From Sipunculus nudus (Eukaryota; Annelida; Sipuncula; Golfingiida; Sipunculidae), in the NCBI GenBank assembly GCA_026874595.1, contig CM049316.1, positions 76,245,676 to 76,309,675 of the forward strand: a stretch of DNA of 64,000 nucleotides, read 5' to 3'. A program made the position numbers and the translations under genes. Below, in pieces: positions 50,750 to 61,910 of the stretch. The notes beneath the pieces were generated by a model. The model did not search any database, was not told where the DNA came from, and was given only the letters and a program-made list of their open reading frames with translations. Positions within the stretch are counted from its first letter, which is position 1, and each line of letters starts with the position of its first letter.

Positions 50750-53147
50750 TTTGTGACAAGTAAAATTATGTTTTCTTCTGAATTGTAATAATGACATAAT
50801 ATTACTGGACATTCTAAAAGTCCTTTCCTGATTTAAGGAACAGTTATTAAGCTCAGAACGAAAGCCTTTGCTTGGGCTTGGATTAGTTTCTAGTTAATTA
50901 AAAAACGTCCTAAATGATTATGAAGTCTTTGGCCTTTCTATCGTCAGGGATTTGCTGCATCTAGGGAGGCAGAATCGTGTTTGGATTATATTGAACTGAA
51001 AATTTAGTCTGTTTATACTTGCCTCATTTTCCGCCTAATGTTGAGTCCATAAAATTTCTCCAGGTATAGTGCACATCTACATTTGAAAATCCGTCAACTG
51101 AAGTGATTAAAATTAACCCAGGCCTACAACATCCTACTGATGAAAATCTTCCCATACACACCACGAAAGTGGATCGTGCATACGTCAATCCATTCAAGCA
51201 GGCGGTTGATCTATGGATAGTTTCATATTAGGCCACCAGATGTCTCTATTTGCCTGGATGGGCACACTGAGTTGGCACTGTTAACCGAAACCTTTTTTTT
51301 CACATTTGACATCGGTTTTAATTACCATATATTCTGAACTAGAAAGGACAATGTTAAAACTATCATGAACTTTTAAAGGTTGTAACGGTTATACTATTAG
51401 TTATCCCATTATTTTTATTATTATATTTTATTATAACACCCCTGTGTTATAATGAACCCCCTCCGGAGAGTATAATACCCCTCTGTGCAGGTGAGCTACC
51501 CCAGTTGGGGGGGGGGGGGGGGGGGGGTATCCAGTCGGAATATCTCCTAGCCCGCGGACCCAAAGCGAGGCTAAAGTTATTCCGCCTCGGTCACTTGGAA
51601 GGGATCAAACGTGAATCAGTTTCAGTAGTCGCCGCGACGGTAACCTTCCTTTCGCGCTCCACGAGGACAAACAGTATCTATCATTCCCGTTTTGACAGTT
51701 CCTTCGGTCATTCTGTTACTCTAAGCAAAATTCTTGTGTTGTGTTATATTAATTGGTGGGAAAATCCTACACTACAGCATTGAAATGCTCTGAAAATGCG
51801 AATCTTTTAATTTTGCTTCTAAATTCACCTCTAGGGTGCTGACGTGAAAATCTGCATCACATCTTTCAAGGCCTGTGCGCGATCGGGATATTGTTGACTG
51901 ATAATTTAGCAAACGCAATATATGACATGGATTGTGTTGCTTGAGATTTTTGCTGCACGTCCGCTATTTCACTGTAGAATTGATCGCTTAAGGCTAAGAT
52001 TCCTTATGTATAGAATGCGGAATGGGCATAAAATCGGTATATACTACATAAATAAGGTGAGATTCCTTGTGCGCGGATCCGGCGTGCGAATGTGTATCCG
52101 GCAAAACGATCGCTACATGTAGCGATTACTGAAGGTTCCAGATGGTATCTAGAGGCAACACATATAAAACGTGCATGCCGCTGTGCAAACCATGAAATCT
52201 CACAACACCCTTCCCTCATTCCGTACATAAGGAATCTTAGCTCAACACCACACAACATTAAATATGTCATTAATAAAATAAGCACCTGTCCATCAATATT
52301 TTATATGATGCAGGACAATGTATTATTAAAAGTTATATTGACAAATTTATATTTATCATATGTTTCATATTTGCTACAGTCCATTCGTGTTAGATTTGGC
52401 CTTAAAAATGACAGTTTATAACAACAGTAACTTATTCAATAGGATGTCACACAAATAACAAAATATGATTATATGGATAAAGTGCCCTGTGCAGTTAGCA
52501 CCCTGCAAATACAATAACGCGTTGCTATCATCGCTTGCGAAAGAGGAATAAATCGGCGAGGATTTAATAAGGGCACCTAAATAAAAATACATATATTCAG
52601 AGGAGAGTCTCATTGCATGGACCTGTCTGTGGTGAGGATTGGGTGGTGATTGGACCTGTATTGTATAACGTGTGACCACGCTCATATCGGTGAATTATAG
52701 CAGGATTTTTCAACCATCAAGAGCTCTGTTTTTCGTTCATCCCGTCGTCCGCTAGATGGCGCCAATAGTCAATGACGTACCCAGAAGTTCACATCCACAG
52801 AGCGTAGACTTGTATTCAGACCAGTGAGAGCCTGGTATCGCATTGCGCATCCAACTACTTTAAACCAGAGACTCACAGCACACATTGGTCTGAATAGGCC
52901 TACAATGATTGACGAAGTGCCAACCCTGGTGTTGAAAAACCGAAAACTATACAAAACAGCGGTTAAAGTGAGGGAGATCTGAAACAACTGCAAAGTATAA
53001 CCTTTGTGTACGGAGTATAGGTGAAATCTCATTGGAGGACAATTTAGAGTTTGCTTGTGAAGATGTTGGATAGGCCTAATCATAAACACACACTAAAAAA
53101 AACTATACATTTGTCTACTGAAATACAACCATAAGTGTTTAACTCTC
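50750..53147. other. Intergenic region with a poly-G tract and a hairpin element
   Basis: No supported gene. It contains a G run of about 21 (near 51507-51527), a small inverted-repeat element at 51990-52245, and otherwise unremarkable sequence between the 3' ends of EMC4 and the cysteine-rich gene. Confidence 0.5.
51993..52241. mobile_element. Small inverted-repeat (MITE-like) element with central palindrome
   Basis: GCTAAGATTCCTTATGTA at 51993-52010 is perfectly inverted at 52224-52241, with further imperfect pairing inward (GGAATGGG against CCCTCATTCC). At 52109-52126, near the midpoint, is the perfect 18-bp palindrome ATCGCTACATGTAGCGAT. No ORF is supported. No clear target duplication was found, so it could also be a structured inverted duplication. 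Confidence 0.5.
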
Positions 53148-53153
53148 TTTATT
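53148..53153 (-). terminator. Polyadenylation signal AATAAA, minus strand (cysteine-rich gene)
   Basis: TTTATT on the plus strand, 129 bp beyond the stop codon of the secreted cysteine-rich gene. Confidence 0.45.
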
Positions 53154-53281
53154 ATATTATTTAAGAAAAATATGATATAGGAATATGATTTATGTCATCA
53201 GTATATATAAAGTAAACTGAATATTAACTGCATGAACATTAACTGCAATTTTTTCCCTTTAATCAATTACAAAATGCGGTT

Positions 53282-56200
53282 TCATGCAATCTGTCTTTTC
53301 TCTTTCTTTAGGCATATATCTGTGCGAAGCAAGCATCTTACGTAACTCGAAAGGCCTGCTTTTCCTTTGTGGTCGCGCCAGCATTTTGAGTGGTTTTGAC
53401 ATGTTATGAACCAGCCCAGTGCTTCGGCAGGAGTCGTGCGCATGTCTTTTGCCAGGCAGCGTTGCGTCATGGGACTAGGCCACGTGTCAATATGGCCGAT
53501 GCACTGAATGAGGCAGTGGACAGCGTCAATGCCCGCATGAATCAACCAGCAAAAGATATTTACGTGGCATATGACAATAATCTTAAGTATATCAGGAAGG
53601 GATTTCTTCATACATTCCGACATGCACTGACCAAAATTGTTCTGAGGTGACGATGGCACGGCGGCTTTACCCGAGGGTGCGAGAGCATCTGAAATAATAA
53701 ATTGACATTTCTTTCTTTTAAAAAATCTGAATGGTCTCTGGGTTTAAAAAGTAAATCAACCGAAAAATAAAACAATTTTATTTACCCTGCGGCTTTTGAT
53801 ATGTTCATCCAGCTTTCAAATGGTATGTACAGCAGGCGCAGATCCAAGATGTTTTTGCCGGGGAGGGAAGGGGGGGGGGGGGGTTCAACGGGTGTCATTG
53901 GGTAATTATTCCGAGCAATTTACCTGTCATGGTTTACAATTGGCCTAAAATAAGGTTGGTAGTTGAGAATGGGGGGGGGGGGGGGGGGAGTGTTCCGGTA
54001 GTACATTTTTTTTCAGCCAATAGATAGGGCCAAGGCCTAATGATTAAATCCTGGATAAAGTAAAAAGAGTTATGATTTAATATTGATCCAATCAAATAGG
54101 AACCGGACCACTAAATTGTTTTGTGACGTATTATACAAAGGGTGGTTCGGGCATATGTATGGGTAGCCAAATTTGTGTAAAAGTAAACTCCTTAGAAGTG
54201 CACCCGTCTTGGTTCACCTTAGGTGTTTACGGCTGAAGAATATGCTTAGAATTTCAAGGACAAAGCAATTGACAGTTACAGCTGTAGTTAGCTACAGTGG
54301 TGAAGGAGAGACGGGTCGGCGCACTCTCTCATTTGTTAAGTCAAGGCAAGGACGTGGTCGTCAACCTGCCAGTAATTAACCGGCAACAGATAGTTGCAAC
54401 AAAATAGTACTTATATCATGCCAATCAAATACTTTACATGTTATTGCTGGTTTCAGACTTTACCTGTAAGCTCTCCAGTTTCAGCTCTCTTCCTCTCATG
54501 ACGACACGTGTCGTGACACGTGACCAGCATCCGGACAGTTTCCGTGGTGTAGCATGTCTTGTCCACGGCTTGGCTGAGGGCGTCTGTGCAGCGTCTATTG
54601 AAGTCGCTATGACGGGTCGACATGCAGTCTCTGATACAGCCGTGGTCGGTAGATGGCGCCACATCCGTCGTGTTGCTGTTCCACAGTGGACTGGCATCTG
54701 AAGCTGAACGCATTAGAATGTAAGTTATATCGATACCTGGTTCGAACAGCACATACTCTCTTATTATCATCATATAATCTCCTCAAATTAAACTATTTTA
54801 TTTCAATAGCACGCATTACACCTAGCGCCATCTGTCTGTGCGCGTAAAAACTTAAACATATCTATGCATTGCATCCACGATAAAAACAAACAGAAAGGAA
54901 TTTACTGAAAAAAAACAGTGACCACAAGTTTCCATAAAAGGTTATCATGCATGGATAAACATAAAGTAGGATACAGAATAATATATGGAGTTATCTGACC
55001 ATATTGATATTTTATCTTTCTACAAATTAATAAATATATTATATCTTATATACAGTGGAATCTGTCTGAGAGACCACCTATCCAATAAAACCATCTGTCT
55101 ATTAAGACCACCCTTGAGTGATTGAAAGCATTCACATTGGTTATGCCTGACCTGTCTAATAAGACCACCTGGGAATTAAGACCTATTGTGGTCGGTTCAA
55201 ATTTTAAAAATAAATAAATAAATAAATTTTCCCAAGGTTTGCATTCCTATACCTTTAAAAATCAAATTCTCATTAGTGGTGGGAGTCGGTTCCTTTTTCA
55301 TAATCGATCATCGGTTTGAGGAAACCGACTGATGATCGATTATTAATCGGTTCAGACAAATATATGCGATTATCAAGGAAAAATGCAGTTATCTGTGAAA
55401 CTGTACCTACGTTTCCCTGACAGGTATTCTCCTGAATTTAAGAGCATCTAAGAATGTTATGCCTATAAAGGGGCTGTTTTTCTAGCACATGAAGGCAGAT
55501 TTTACGGGCCCAGGTGCGCTTGGGGCAGATCATACCCCCCCCCCCCCCCAAAAAAAATTGCAGACTAGTTAAAAAAAATTCCAGCTGAAATCCAAATTTT
55601 TAAGGATGGCCTAAACAGCGGCACCTGGCATCGGTTGAATAGATTATTTCTAAGAGAATCTCGCAAAATTGGCATAGACCTAGAGATTTTATGGAGTATT
55701 TTAACGCCCATATTTTGCAATGAACATTTCTTTAGAAAATAATTCGCTAATTCTGCAGCTCCCTGCGAGTTCATAGATAATAATGTTAATAAGTCCTCCG
55801 TTTTCGCATCTACCGTGTCATACTCAGTTACATACGGAAGTTATCTGGGAAGACAGACTCATTATATGCATCGCGGAATGTGGTAATAAATGGAAGAATC
55901 ATTTTGGCCTACAACATAAAGGCATTCTGAAAAGAAAACAATCATTATTATGATGTAATCGATAGTTGCCTTTGGTAATCGAGCGCTTGAAAGAGACAGC
56001 TAACCGACTGACTTTCGATAAAACTCGATGATCGGCCTACCACTAATTCTCATCTCTGCTGCCTAAGATTTTCATTTCTTCCGGTATAAATCTCTAAATA
56101 CGTTTAGATTTGCATTTCTAACGGTATAAATCTCTATCTACGTTAAGATTTAGAAATCAAAATTCTCATCCCTGTTGGTGCAATCTGAACCTCTATAGGA

Positions 56201-56611
56201 AATATTTCAGTAGAAATGAGAATTTGTAATTCCTACCAGTAGAAATCTAAATTTTAATCTCTACCGGTAGATTTCAAGATTTTAATCTATGCTATTTAAG
56301 ACTTGCATTTGTACTGTTTGAAAAAAAAATTCTCATCTCAACTGGTACAATTTAACATTCTACTAGTAGAACTGGGAATTTTAATTTCTGTCCGTAAAAA
56401 AATCTCTACCATGACTTATAGCTTGAAGCAAGGGTTTGAACGTCCTATTTTTCCACATTTCCATACCACAGATAAGAATTAATTTTACATTTCTTTGTTT
56501 TATGATAGAATTAAATTTACACGTAGAGCTCCCCTCTGTCCTTGTAATCTCTGTACTCTGCACGATACCTGTGAATGTGATGCCGAGAATTACCACCAGG
56601 TGGAGCTTCAT
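53282..56611 (-). CDS. Secreted cysteine-rich protein, family not recognised (3 exons)
   Basis: Exons: 56521-56611, 54464-54703, 53282-53688. Both junctions are phase 1 with good sites (ACGT|GTAAAT..TTCAG|CTTCAG; ACAG|GTAAAG..TTTCAG|ATGC), giving 245 aa. Residues 1-19 (MKLHLVVILGITFTGIVQS) form a signal peptide. A Thr/Ser-rich spacer leads to module A with cysteines at 53, 57, 69, 81, 93, 97: C-x3-C-x11-C-x11-C-x11-C-x3-C. A basic RHERKR (98-103) could be a furin-type site. Module B has cysteines at 132, 136, 151, 157, 169, 173, again framed by CxxxC pairs, followed by five more at 188, 207, 213, 229, 236. No transmembrane segment follows the signal. The 17 cysteines, an odd number, suggest disulfide-linked dimers or one free thiol. 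Function is unknown; helical-hairpin secreted effectors of molluscs are one place to look. Confidence 0.7.
55038..55235. repeat. Dispersed repeat with AAGACCACC motifs in an intron of the cysteine-rich gene
   Basis: The motif GAGACCACCT, AAACCATCTGTCTATTAAGACCACC and TCTAATAAGACCACCTGGGAATTAAGACC (described here by the shared AAGACCACC core) recurs with diverging spacing. The left edge TACAGTGGAATCTGTCT resembles pogo/Tigger-type ends, but a matching right end was not found. An (AAAT)n tail is at about 55206-55226. Confidence 0.4.
56060..56405. repeat. Degenerate interspersed repeat of CTACCGGTAGAAAT-type units
   Basis: Variants of ACGGTATAAATCTCTA and TACCGGTAGAAATCTxxATTTTAATCT recur on both strands at irregular spacing, partly palindromic around CCGGT. 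No ORF. It lies in the first intron of the cysteine-rich gene, ending just before exon 1. Confidence 0.4.
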
Positions 56612-56676
56612 CTTGTTCACGGGTGTTCTGTAATGAGCTGAGGCGCCGTTTCTGCCGGGCTGTACGCTGGGCCTCG

Positions 56677-56684
56677 TTATAAAG
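56677..56684 (-). promoter_or_regulatory. Possible TATA box of the cysteine-rich gene
   Basis: The minus strand reads CTTTATAA about 66 bp upstream of the ATG at 56611, in a locally GC-richer stretch. Transcription would then start near 56645-56655, leaving a short 5' UTR. Confidence 0.35.
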
Positions 56685-57422
56685 GTTCGGCGTGACCGTA
56701 ATTCAGCAAAAAACAAGGAAGTGTTACCCTGGGTCATACACCATAAAACATTCCGCCATTGTGAATACAACTGATTAATGTTACAAGTTCAATTCCATAC
56801 AGCACAGGCGGAAAGAAATGCGGGAAGAAGGCTGATGACTATTTATCACATTATTTCCTCCTCCGTTGTCAGATCAGCCTACCCTGGGATTCCCTCTTTT
56901 GTCCCTTTCCTCGGTTGTTTACCTGAGTGGTAAACACGTGCTACATCTTATTATCTTATCACGTGACCGTGACGTCAGGGTTTACCCGTCGTACTCGAAG
57001 CGCCAGATTTACCTGTGCACTGAGCGACCCAATATCAAAGACCTCTTAGTCTGGAGGGGTGTAGGTCTCCTAACAACCCCACCCCCCAAACACACACAGA
57101 CACGCTTATTAATATCCCACTAATAACAATTACGATTGATACTATTTTTCTGCTCAGAAAATTATAACTGCGCCTTCTTTAAAAAAAAATTATTGACAAT
57201 TATCACCAAAAAAGCCCGAAGGATTCCTTTCCTAATTTTCATATTCATGAATATATGCGTGAACGTCTTCATTAATATCCTACTTTTGAAAAATTATTTA
57301 TTCATTAATTGCTAGGTCGATTAAACTGCTAAAACGGAATACTTGTTATATTCATCTATGTGTGTACGACTGTGATTTCAGTGCTTGTGTAAGTGAACGG
57401 GTTTAAGTTTGCCTTCAGTAAG

Positions 57423-57445
57423 GTGTGTGTGTGTGTGTGTGTGTA
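57423..57445. repeat. GT dinucleotide microsatellite
   Basis: About eleven GT units. Other simple repeats nearby are (TC)n at about 59169-59199 and (AC)n at about 61500-61519. Confidence 0.85.
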
Positions 57446-57522
57446 AAATACTGAACACTATAGCTTAGAACGTGTTCTTGCTTTAGCACATGTAAGCTCG
57501 ACTTCATCCGGGACGGTTCCAA

Positions 57523-57648
57523 ATGGAGCTAGTTCCAACCCAGCCGGGTTTCCAGTTGACAGAGCTGGATACACTGGCGCTGCAAAAGCTACTTCATGAA
57601 AGAAAAAATGTAAAAATATTTCGGAAACTAGATGAATCTCTAAAGTAA
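57523..57648 (+). CDS. Small ORF of 41 aa, or first exon of an unseen gene
   Basis: ATG to TAA encodes 41 residues beginning M-E-L-V-P-T-Q-P-G and continuing with an amphipathic, leucine- and charge-rich stretch (LTELDTLALQKLLHERKNVK) that looks helical and non-random for this AT-rich region. An internal donor (AAAAAT|GTAAAA) could truncate it into a first exon. No homologue was recognised. It stands alone, divergent from the cysteine-rich gene by about 0.9 kb. Confidence 0.3.
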   Translation: MELVPTQPGFQLTELDTLALQKLLHERKNVKIFRKLDESLK

Positions 57649-59166
57649 CAGCAGTCGGGTTGCAGATTCATGCGATAATAATAAAGGCCCACTTAATGAT
57701 TCTGCCACGGACACTTGTACTTTTTAATCAAATGAAGTCGTTATTTCCTATACAATAGCAGAAATGTGCCCGTGCTGTTTTAGGCACTAGATTTTGACTT
57801 CCGATATCCGATTTGCGACATTAAGGTTTTAGTGTCTGCAATAACTGCGGTATGTAAACGCTTTAAAATGCTTGCTAGGAATGAATCAGTCAGGGTTAGA
57901 TAAGGGAGGGAAATATTGCACGACAGTACTTAGAGGAAAGTCCATTGGCGTGAATCTAACTGTAAGGTTTTACGGTGATTAGACCCATAGCTGCAAAAAA
58001 AAGGGCCGGTATAACGCCCGTGATTGACCGCGCCCAACATGTCAATTATATTAGAAATATTACTATAAGACAGATCCAGCACCAGTATTGAGGACATTAG
58101 GCGTTTTAAAATAATGATATACTTTTTCATGGCTTTTTTTTTTTTTTGCTTTATAAACCGATACGGAATAAAGGGAGCTAGTTTCACCAGTAGTTAGGCC
58201 TATTAAGTAAAAAGTAAGGAAAACCCCAAAAGTTTTTGACCCAGAATTTTCCTAAATTTTGATATAGAAAAAAATTATCAGCCCTTATCAGCCTCCCTTT
58301 CCGAAGGGGGGATAGGGAGCTAAAATACCTTGGATACAACTGTACCATTCTATGTATGGTGTTACCAAATGAAATAGAACTCTTTCAAGGAGTTTCTTTT
58401 AAGGTTTAAATTCATTTGCAAATATTCATTTTATTAGCTGATTTTGGCTGAATACGGAATTTCCAGCAAACCTATAATAGCACCCGGGCTTATAATCCCC
58501 AGCTCACCTGTGTTATACTTTGTTATGGTTGTTTGTGTGAATGAATAAAGTCCACTAATGTCTGTTTAGCATAACAAGACTATGATCTTGCTCATGCAGG
58601 ACAATTCCCAAGGAGAAACCACAAGACAGGAAAAAAAACGCACTGAAGAAAACCGGTTGGGATCCTGAAAATCTTGATATGTGAAGTTGCGCTTTACGGC
58701 ACCAGGTGGCGTGTGCGCTGTTTATGTTTTGTGTTTCTGGTCCTAGCCCCTGTCCACTCGTGTACAGGAGAAAGCAAACGGTGTAAGAATGGAATGCTGA
58801 GAGATACCATGACATTTTAAGGAGAATACCCTATATTTCATGCATATTAAATATACCTGGTATATGTAGATAGGTCCCTTTAAGCCATTCTTAGGTGTGT
58901 GGATGACCAAAAACTAAAACACATTATAATGTCCTGTGACTTTATTTAAAGTTCTGTATTTTTTCCAACTCCCACTCTTGCTCACACAAGTTTGTGGGAC
59001 GTGTCACTTGTGGCACACAGCCACAACACAAATTCGGTAACATAGGTAAACGTTTTTTATTCTACTCGTATCCAGTATATAATAAAGATATCAACGCACA
59101 GAAACTGTCCTAGGTGCCGAGTTGCGTTAAGGGATCTGCCACACACATAATTATGCCCTGGCTTTT

Positions 59167-59203
<37 letters not shown>

Positions 59204-60497
59204 GGAATATAACCAATAACATCACCCCATTCATTCCATTCGTCAGACGGGTAAGGTGAACTCCACCCTCTATACTGGGCAATGGAATGAGGGGAGAGTT
59301 TGTTGGTTATACCTTGACATATAAAAGGTCTACAAACCGTGTAATTATACGTTATCGTGATATCATCTATCTATGTGTGCGCCTAGCTGACTAAACGTCA
59401 CGGTCCCCCATTAGTGGAAATGCACCCTGATGAGATCGACACGTTTACCCTGATGAGATTCTCAGATTAGGACCTGGCTTGGACAAATAAGGGGCCCAGT
59501 GACCATGACTAAGAGATTATGCAATCAGTACCCCAGCATCATGTAACAAAGGCTTGTTAGTGTGAAATGTCTCAAGGTACCGCAGTGGTTTGAATGTATA
59601 ATAAAATTAAATTCACAAAATCAATAAAGCCATTATAATAGTTAAAATATTCATATTACTGAGAACAGCTGAAAATGAAAGAGAGAAGCCCATTGAACTC
59701 ATTTAGTGTGACATGAAATAACAAGAATATACAGCCTATCATGCCAAAGCTTACAACATGTTTATCAGAGGAAGAGGGACCTCTCTTGTTAGTTTCCCGG
59801 CGCTGAAATTGCAGGTATTTATTTCAGGGGTTACATGTAAATAGTAGAAGACTTATACTTATATGTCATTTTCTTATTCTGTGATAAATGATCATTGGAG
59901 TGGTTCTTGGCCTCTGTAACATCTGCGGTCACAAACAGGAAGTATATATAACTTCCTGTCACGTGCTCTAGTTGACCCTTTGTCCTAGACTGATAGCAGG
60001 TCAGCCTCGCTCGGCGTGATCTTGCAGCATTACAAGGTTGGCTATTTAGCAAATTGTCGAGAATTATTTCATAAACACAACCTTCCCCGTGAGACATGAT
60101 TAATAATATGTCCTTACTGCGAGTGTGCTATAAAGTTTGTTACCATATGGAATATTTATCAATACAATCATATACTCGAAAGGCCTGCCACACAAAGGTA
60201 TTCTATACACGTTAATCTGCACTGTATCTTAAGATAAGGGGTCATTAAGCTATTATTCAGCAGATTTCTTGAATATTTAATGAAAAAGGGATTTCTTGTT
60301 TCATCTTGTTTCTAATTAAAGTATACGATTCATTAATATTTTCATATTAGGTTTTTGTATTAATATGAAAATTGCTAAAATACTTAACTATAACATATAT
60401 ACTTTTTGTTCTTCTGGCACCTATTGTTTCTAATTACAAGAAATAAATTCGTTAATAAATTTTATATTAGGTTTGTGTAATAGTAACACACTCGAAG

Positions 60498-60740
60498 AAA
60501 TAAGGGTTCCAGCTAGATACCAAATTGGTAGACTGTGTGGGGAACCTTTTAGGGTGCCACCTGGAACCTTAAAGATGGGTTTCTTCTATGGAACTTTACA
60601 GGTTCCATCTAAAACCTCTTCAAAGGGTCTGAGAGGCCCCCCCTCCCCAAGGTTCTTCAAGATGGACTGACGGACTGACTAGGGAACCTTAAAGGTTCTT
60701 GGTGGAACCCCATGTGTTGGGTTCTTTATAGAACCTTCAG
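60498..60740. repeat. GGTTCC/GGAACC-rich palindromic repeat
   Basis: GGTTCC, GGAACCTT, AAGGTTC and GGAACC occur repeatedly in both orientations (GGGGAACCTTTTAGGG, GGAACCTTAAAGATGG, GGGAACCTTAAAGGTTCTTGG), so the segment can fold extensively. A 65-aa open frame covers part of it but is a by-product. This is a dispersed foldback-type repeat of unknown class. Confidence 0.5.
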
Positions 60741-61910
60741 TTCAGGTTTATTTTAGAAAACAGGCCAGGATGTCATATCATACGTTTAGAATAAATTAAT
60801 CACTCGCGTTATGTTCATATTAAAGGGGAAATAGCTTTGATAGATAATATGACAATTATAAAAAGTATATTTCATAGAAAGTGGGTAACTGCAAGGATCA
60901 TAGCTGAAAACGATATTTATACTTGTATTCTAAATGAGCTTTTCTAAAATACTTAACTATTACATATATATACTTTTTCTACTTAAAGAGTATAAAAAAG
61001 GATCAAAAGCGAACATGCAACTACAACTGAGGTCTAGCTTATTTCATAAATGCTTGTTCAGCATATAAATATAATAACTATGTCGCCAGTATCCAGAGAA
61101 CTAAGACTTTTTTGCTGCAGATAAAAAACGACTGGATGCGTCGCCACTAAATAAAAATCTATTTACAATAAACAAGTTGGATAATAGCAAAGGTTATGAC
61201 GGTAAAGAAACCGTGAACTCTTGTTACTGGACTGTTGTCTGTGTAATAAGAATGAATTTGTTCAGCTAAAAATTATTTTATGAGGTAAGCTGATAAAACG
61301 CTTGAGAGATATTTTCCCCAACAATGAAAGTAAAGCCCGTACTAGAACAAATCAGGTTAATTGAATTAACAAAACATTTTTAAAACTGTAATAACATGTT
61401 TTAGTTTAATTCATATAATAATGGCAGAGAAATGTCATTCAGTCAATAAAATATCACAACAAAATGTGTATATCGTATAAATAAATAAAAAATGAAATAC
61501 ACACACACACACACACACATACATATACATATATGAACCAATCTCTAAACAGGTATATGCCCGCACCTTCCGGCACCCTGTCCTGAATACTGTCACAAAC
61601 AGACACGGCTCAACAATAAGAGGGTGTGGGGACATCTGATGGAGCCAATAGGTACTACACTTGCTATTGAACAATTGTCAAATGTAATTTAAAACTGTTA
61701 TCAGCTGCAACAGAAATCCTCGGGGATATCAGTGACATCAGATATCCTCGGGAAACTGCATTTGTTACGAACGATTCTTCAGTCCCATGTAGGAGAGCGC
61801 ACGTGTTCTGAGTGGGAAGTGCAGAGGAGAATGAAACATATGGAGCATCGTACGGCAGTCGGCAAGGAGTTCTGACTGCAAAGCCCTGTCTATAATTCCG
61901 TGAGTAAACA

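Larger units (their letters stand above)
56685..61910. other. Region upstream of the cysteine-rich gene, no other supported gene
   Basis: Apart from the 41-aa ORF, microsatellites and the GGTTCC-rich repeat near 60.5-60.7 kb, nothing coding is supported. At about 58698-58712 GCACCAGGTGGCGTG resembles an insulator-type zinc-finger site, but a single match proves nothing. Confidence 0.4.

Noticed and set aside
53390-53650. Plus-strand 86-aa frame with an N-M-A-D-A-L-N-E start
   Set aside because: It lies antisense to the third exon of the cysteine-rich gene. The minus-strand model explains start, splice phases, cysteines and stop, while this frame has no partner exon.
56381-56770. 129-aa minus-strand frame beginning upstream of the signal peptide
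   Set aside because: The first Met would precede the likely promoter. The internal Met at 56611 starts a clean signal peptide and the frame must be cut at the 56520 donor.
58698-58712. CTCF-like site GCACCAGGTGGCGTG
   Set aside because: One short match in 64 kb. A similar CACCAGGTGG occurs inside the signal-peptide exon by coding necessity, so no boundary function can be claimed.
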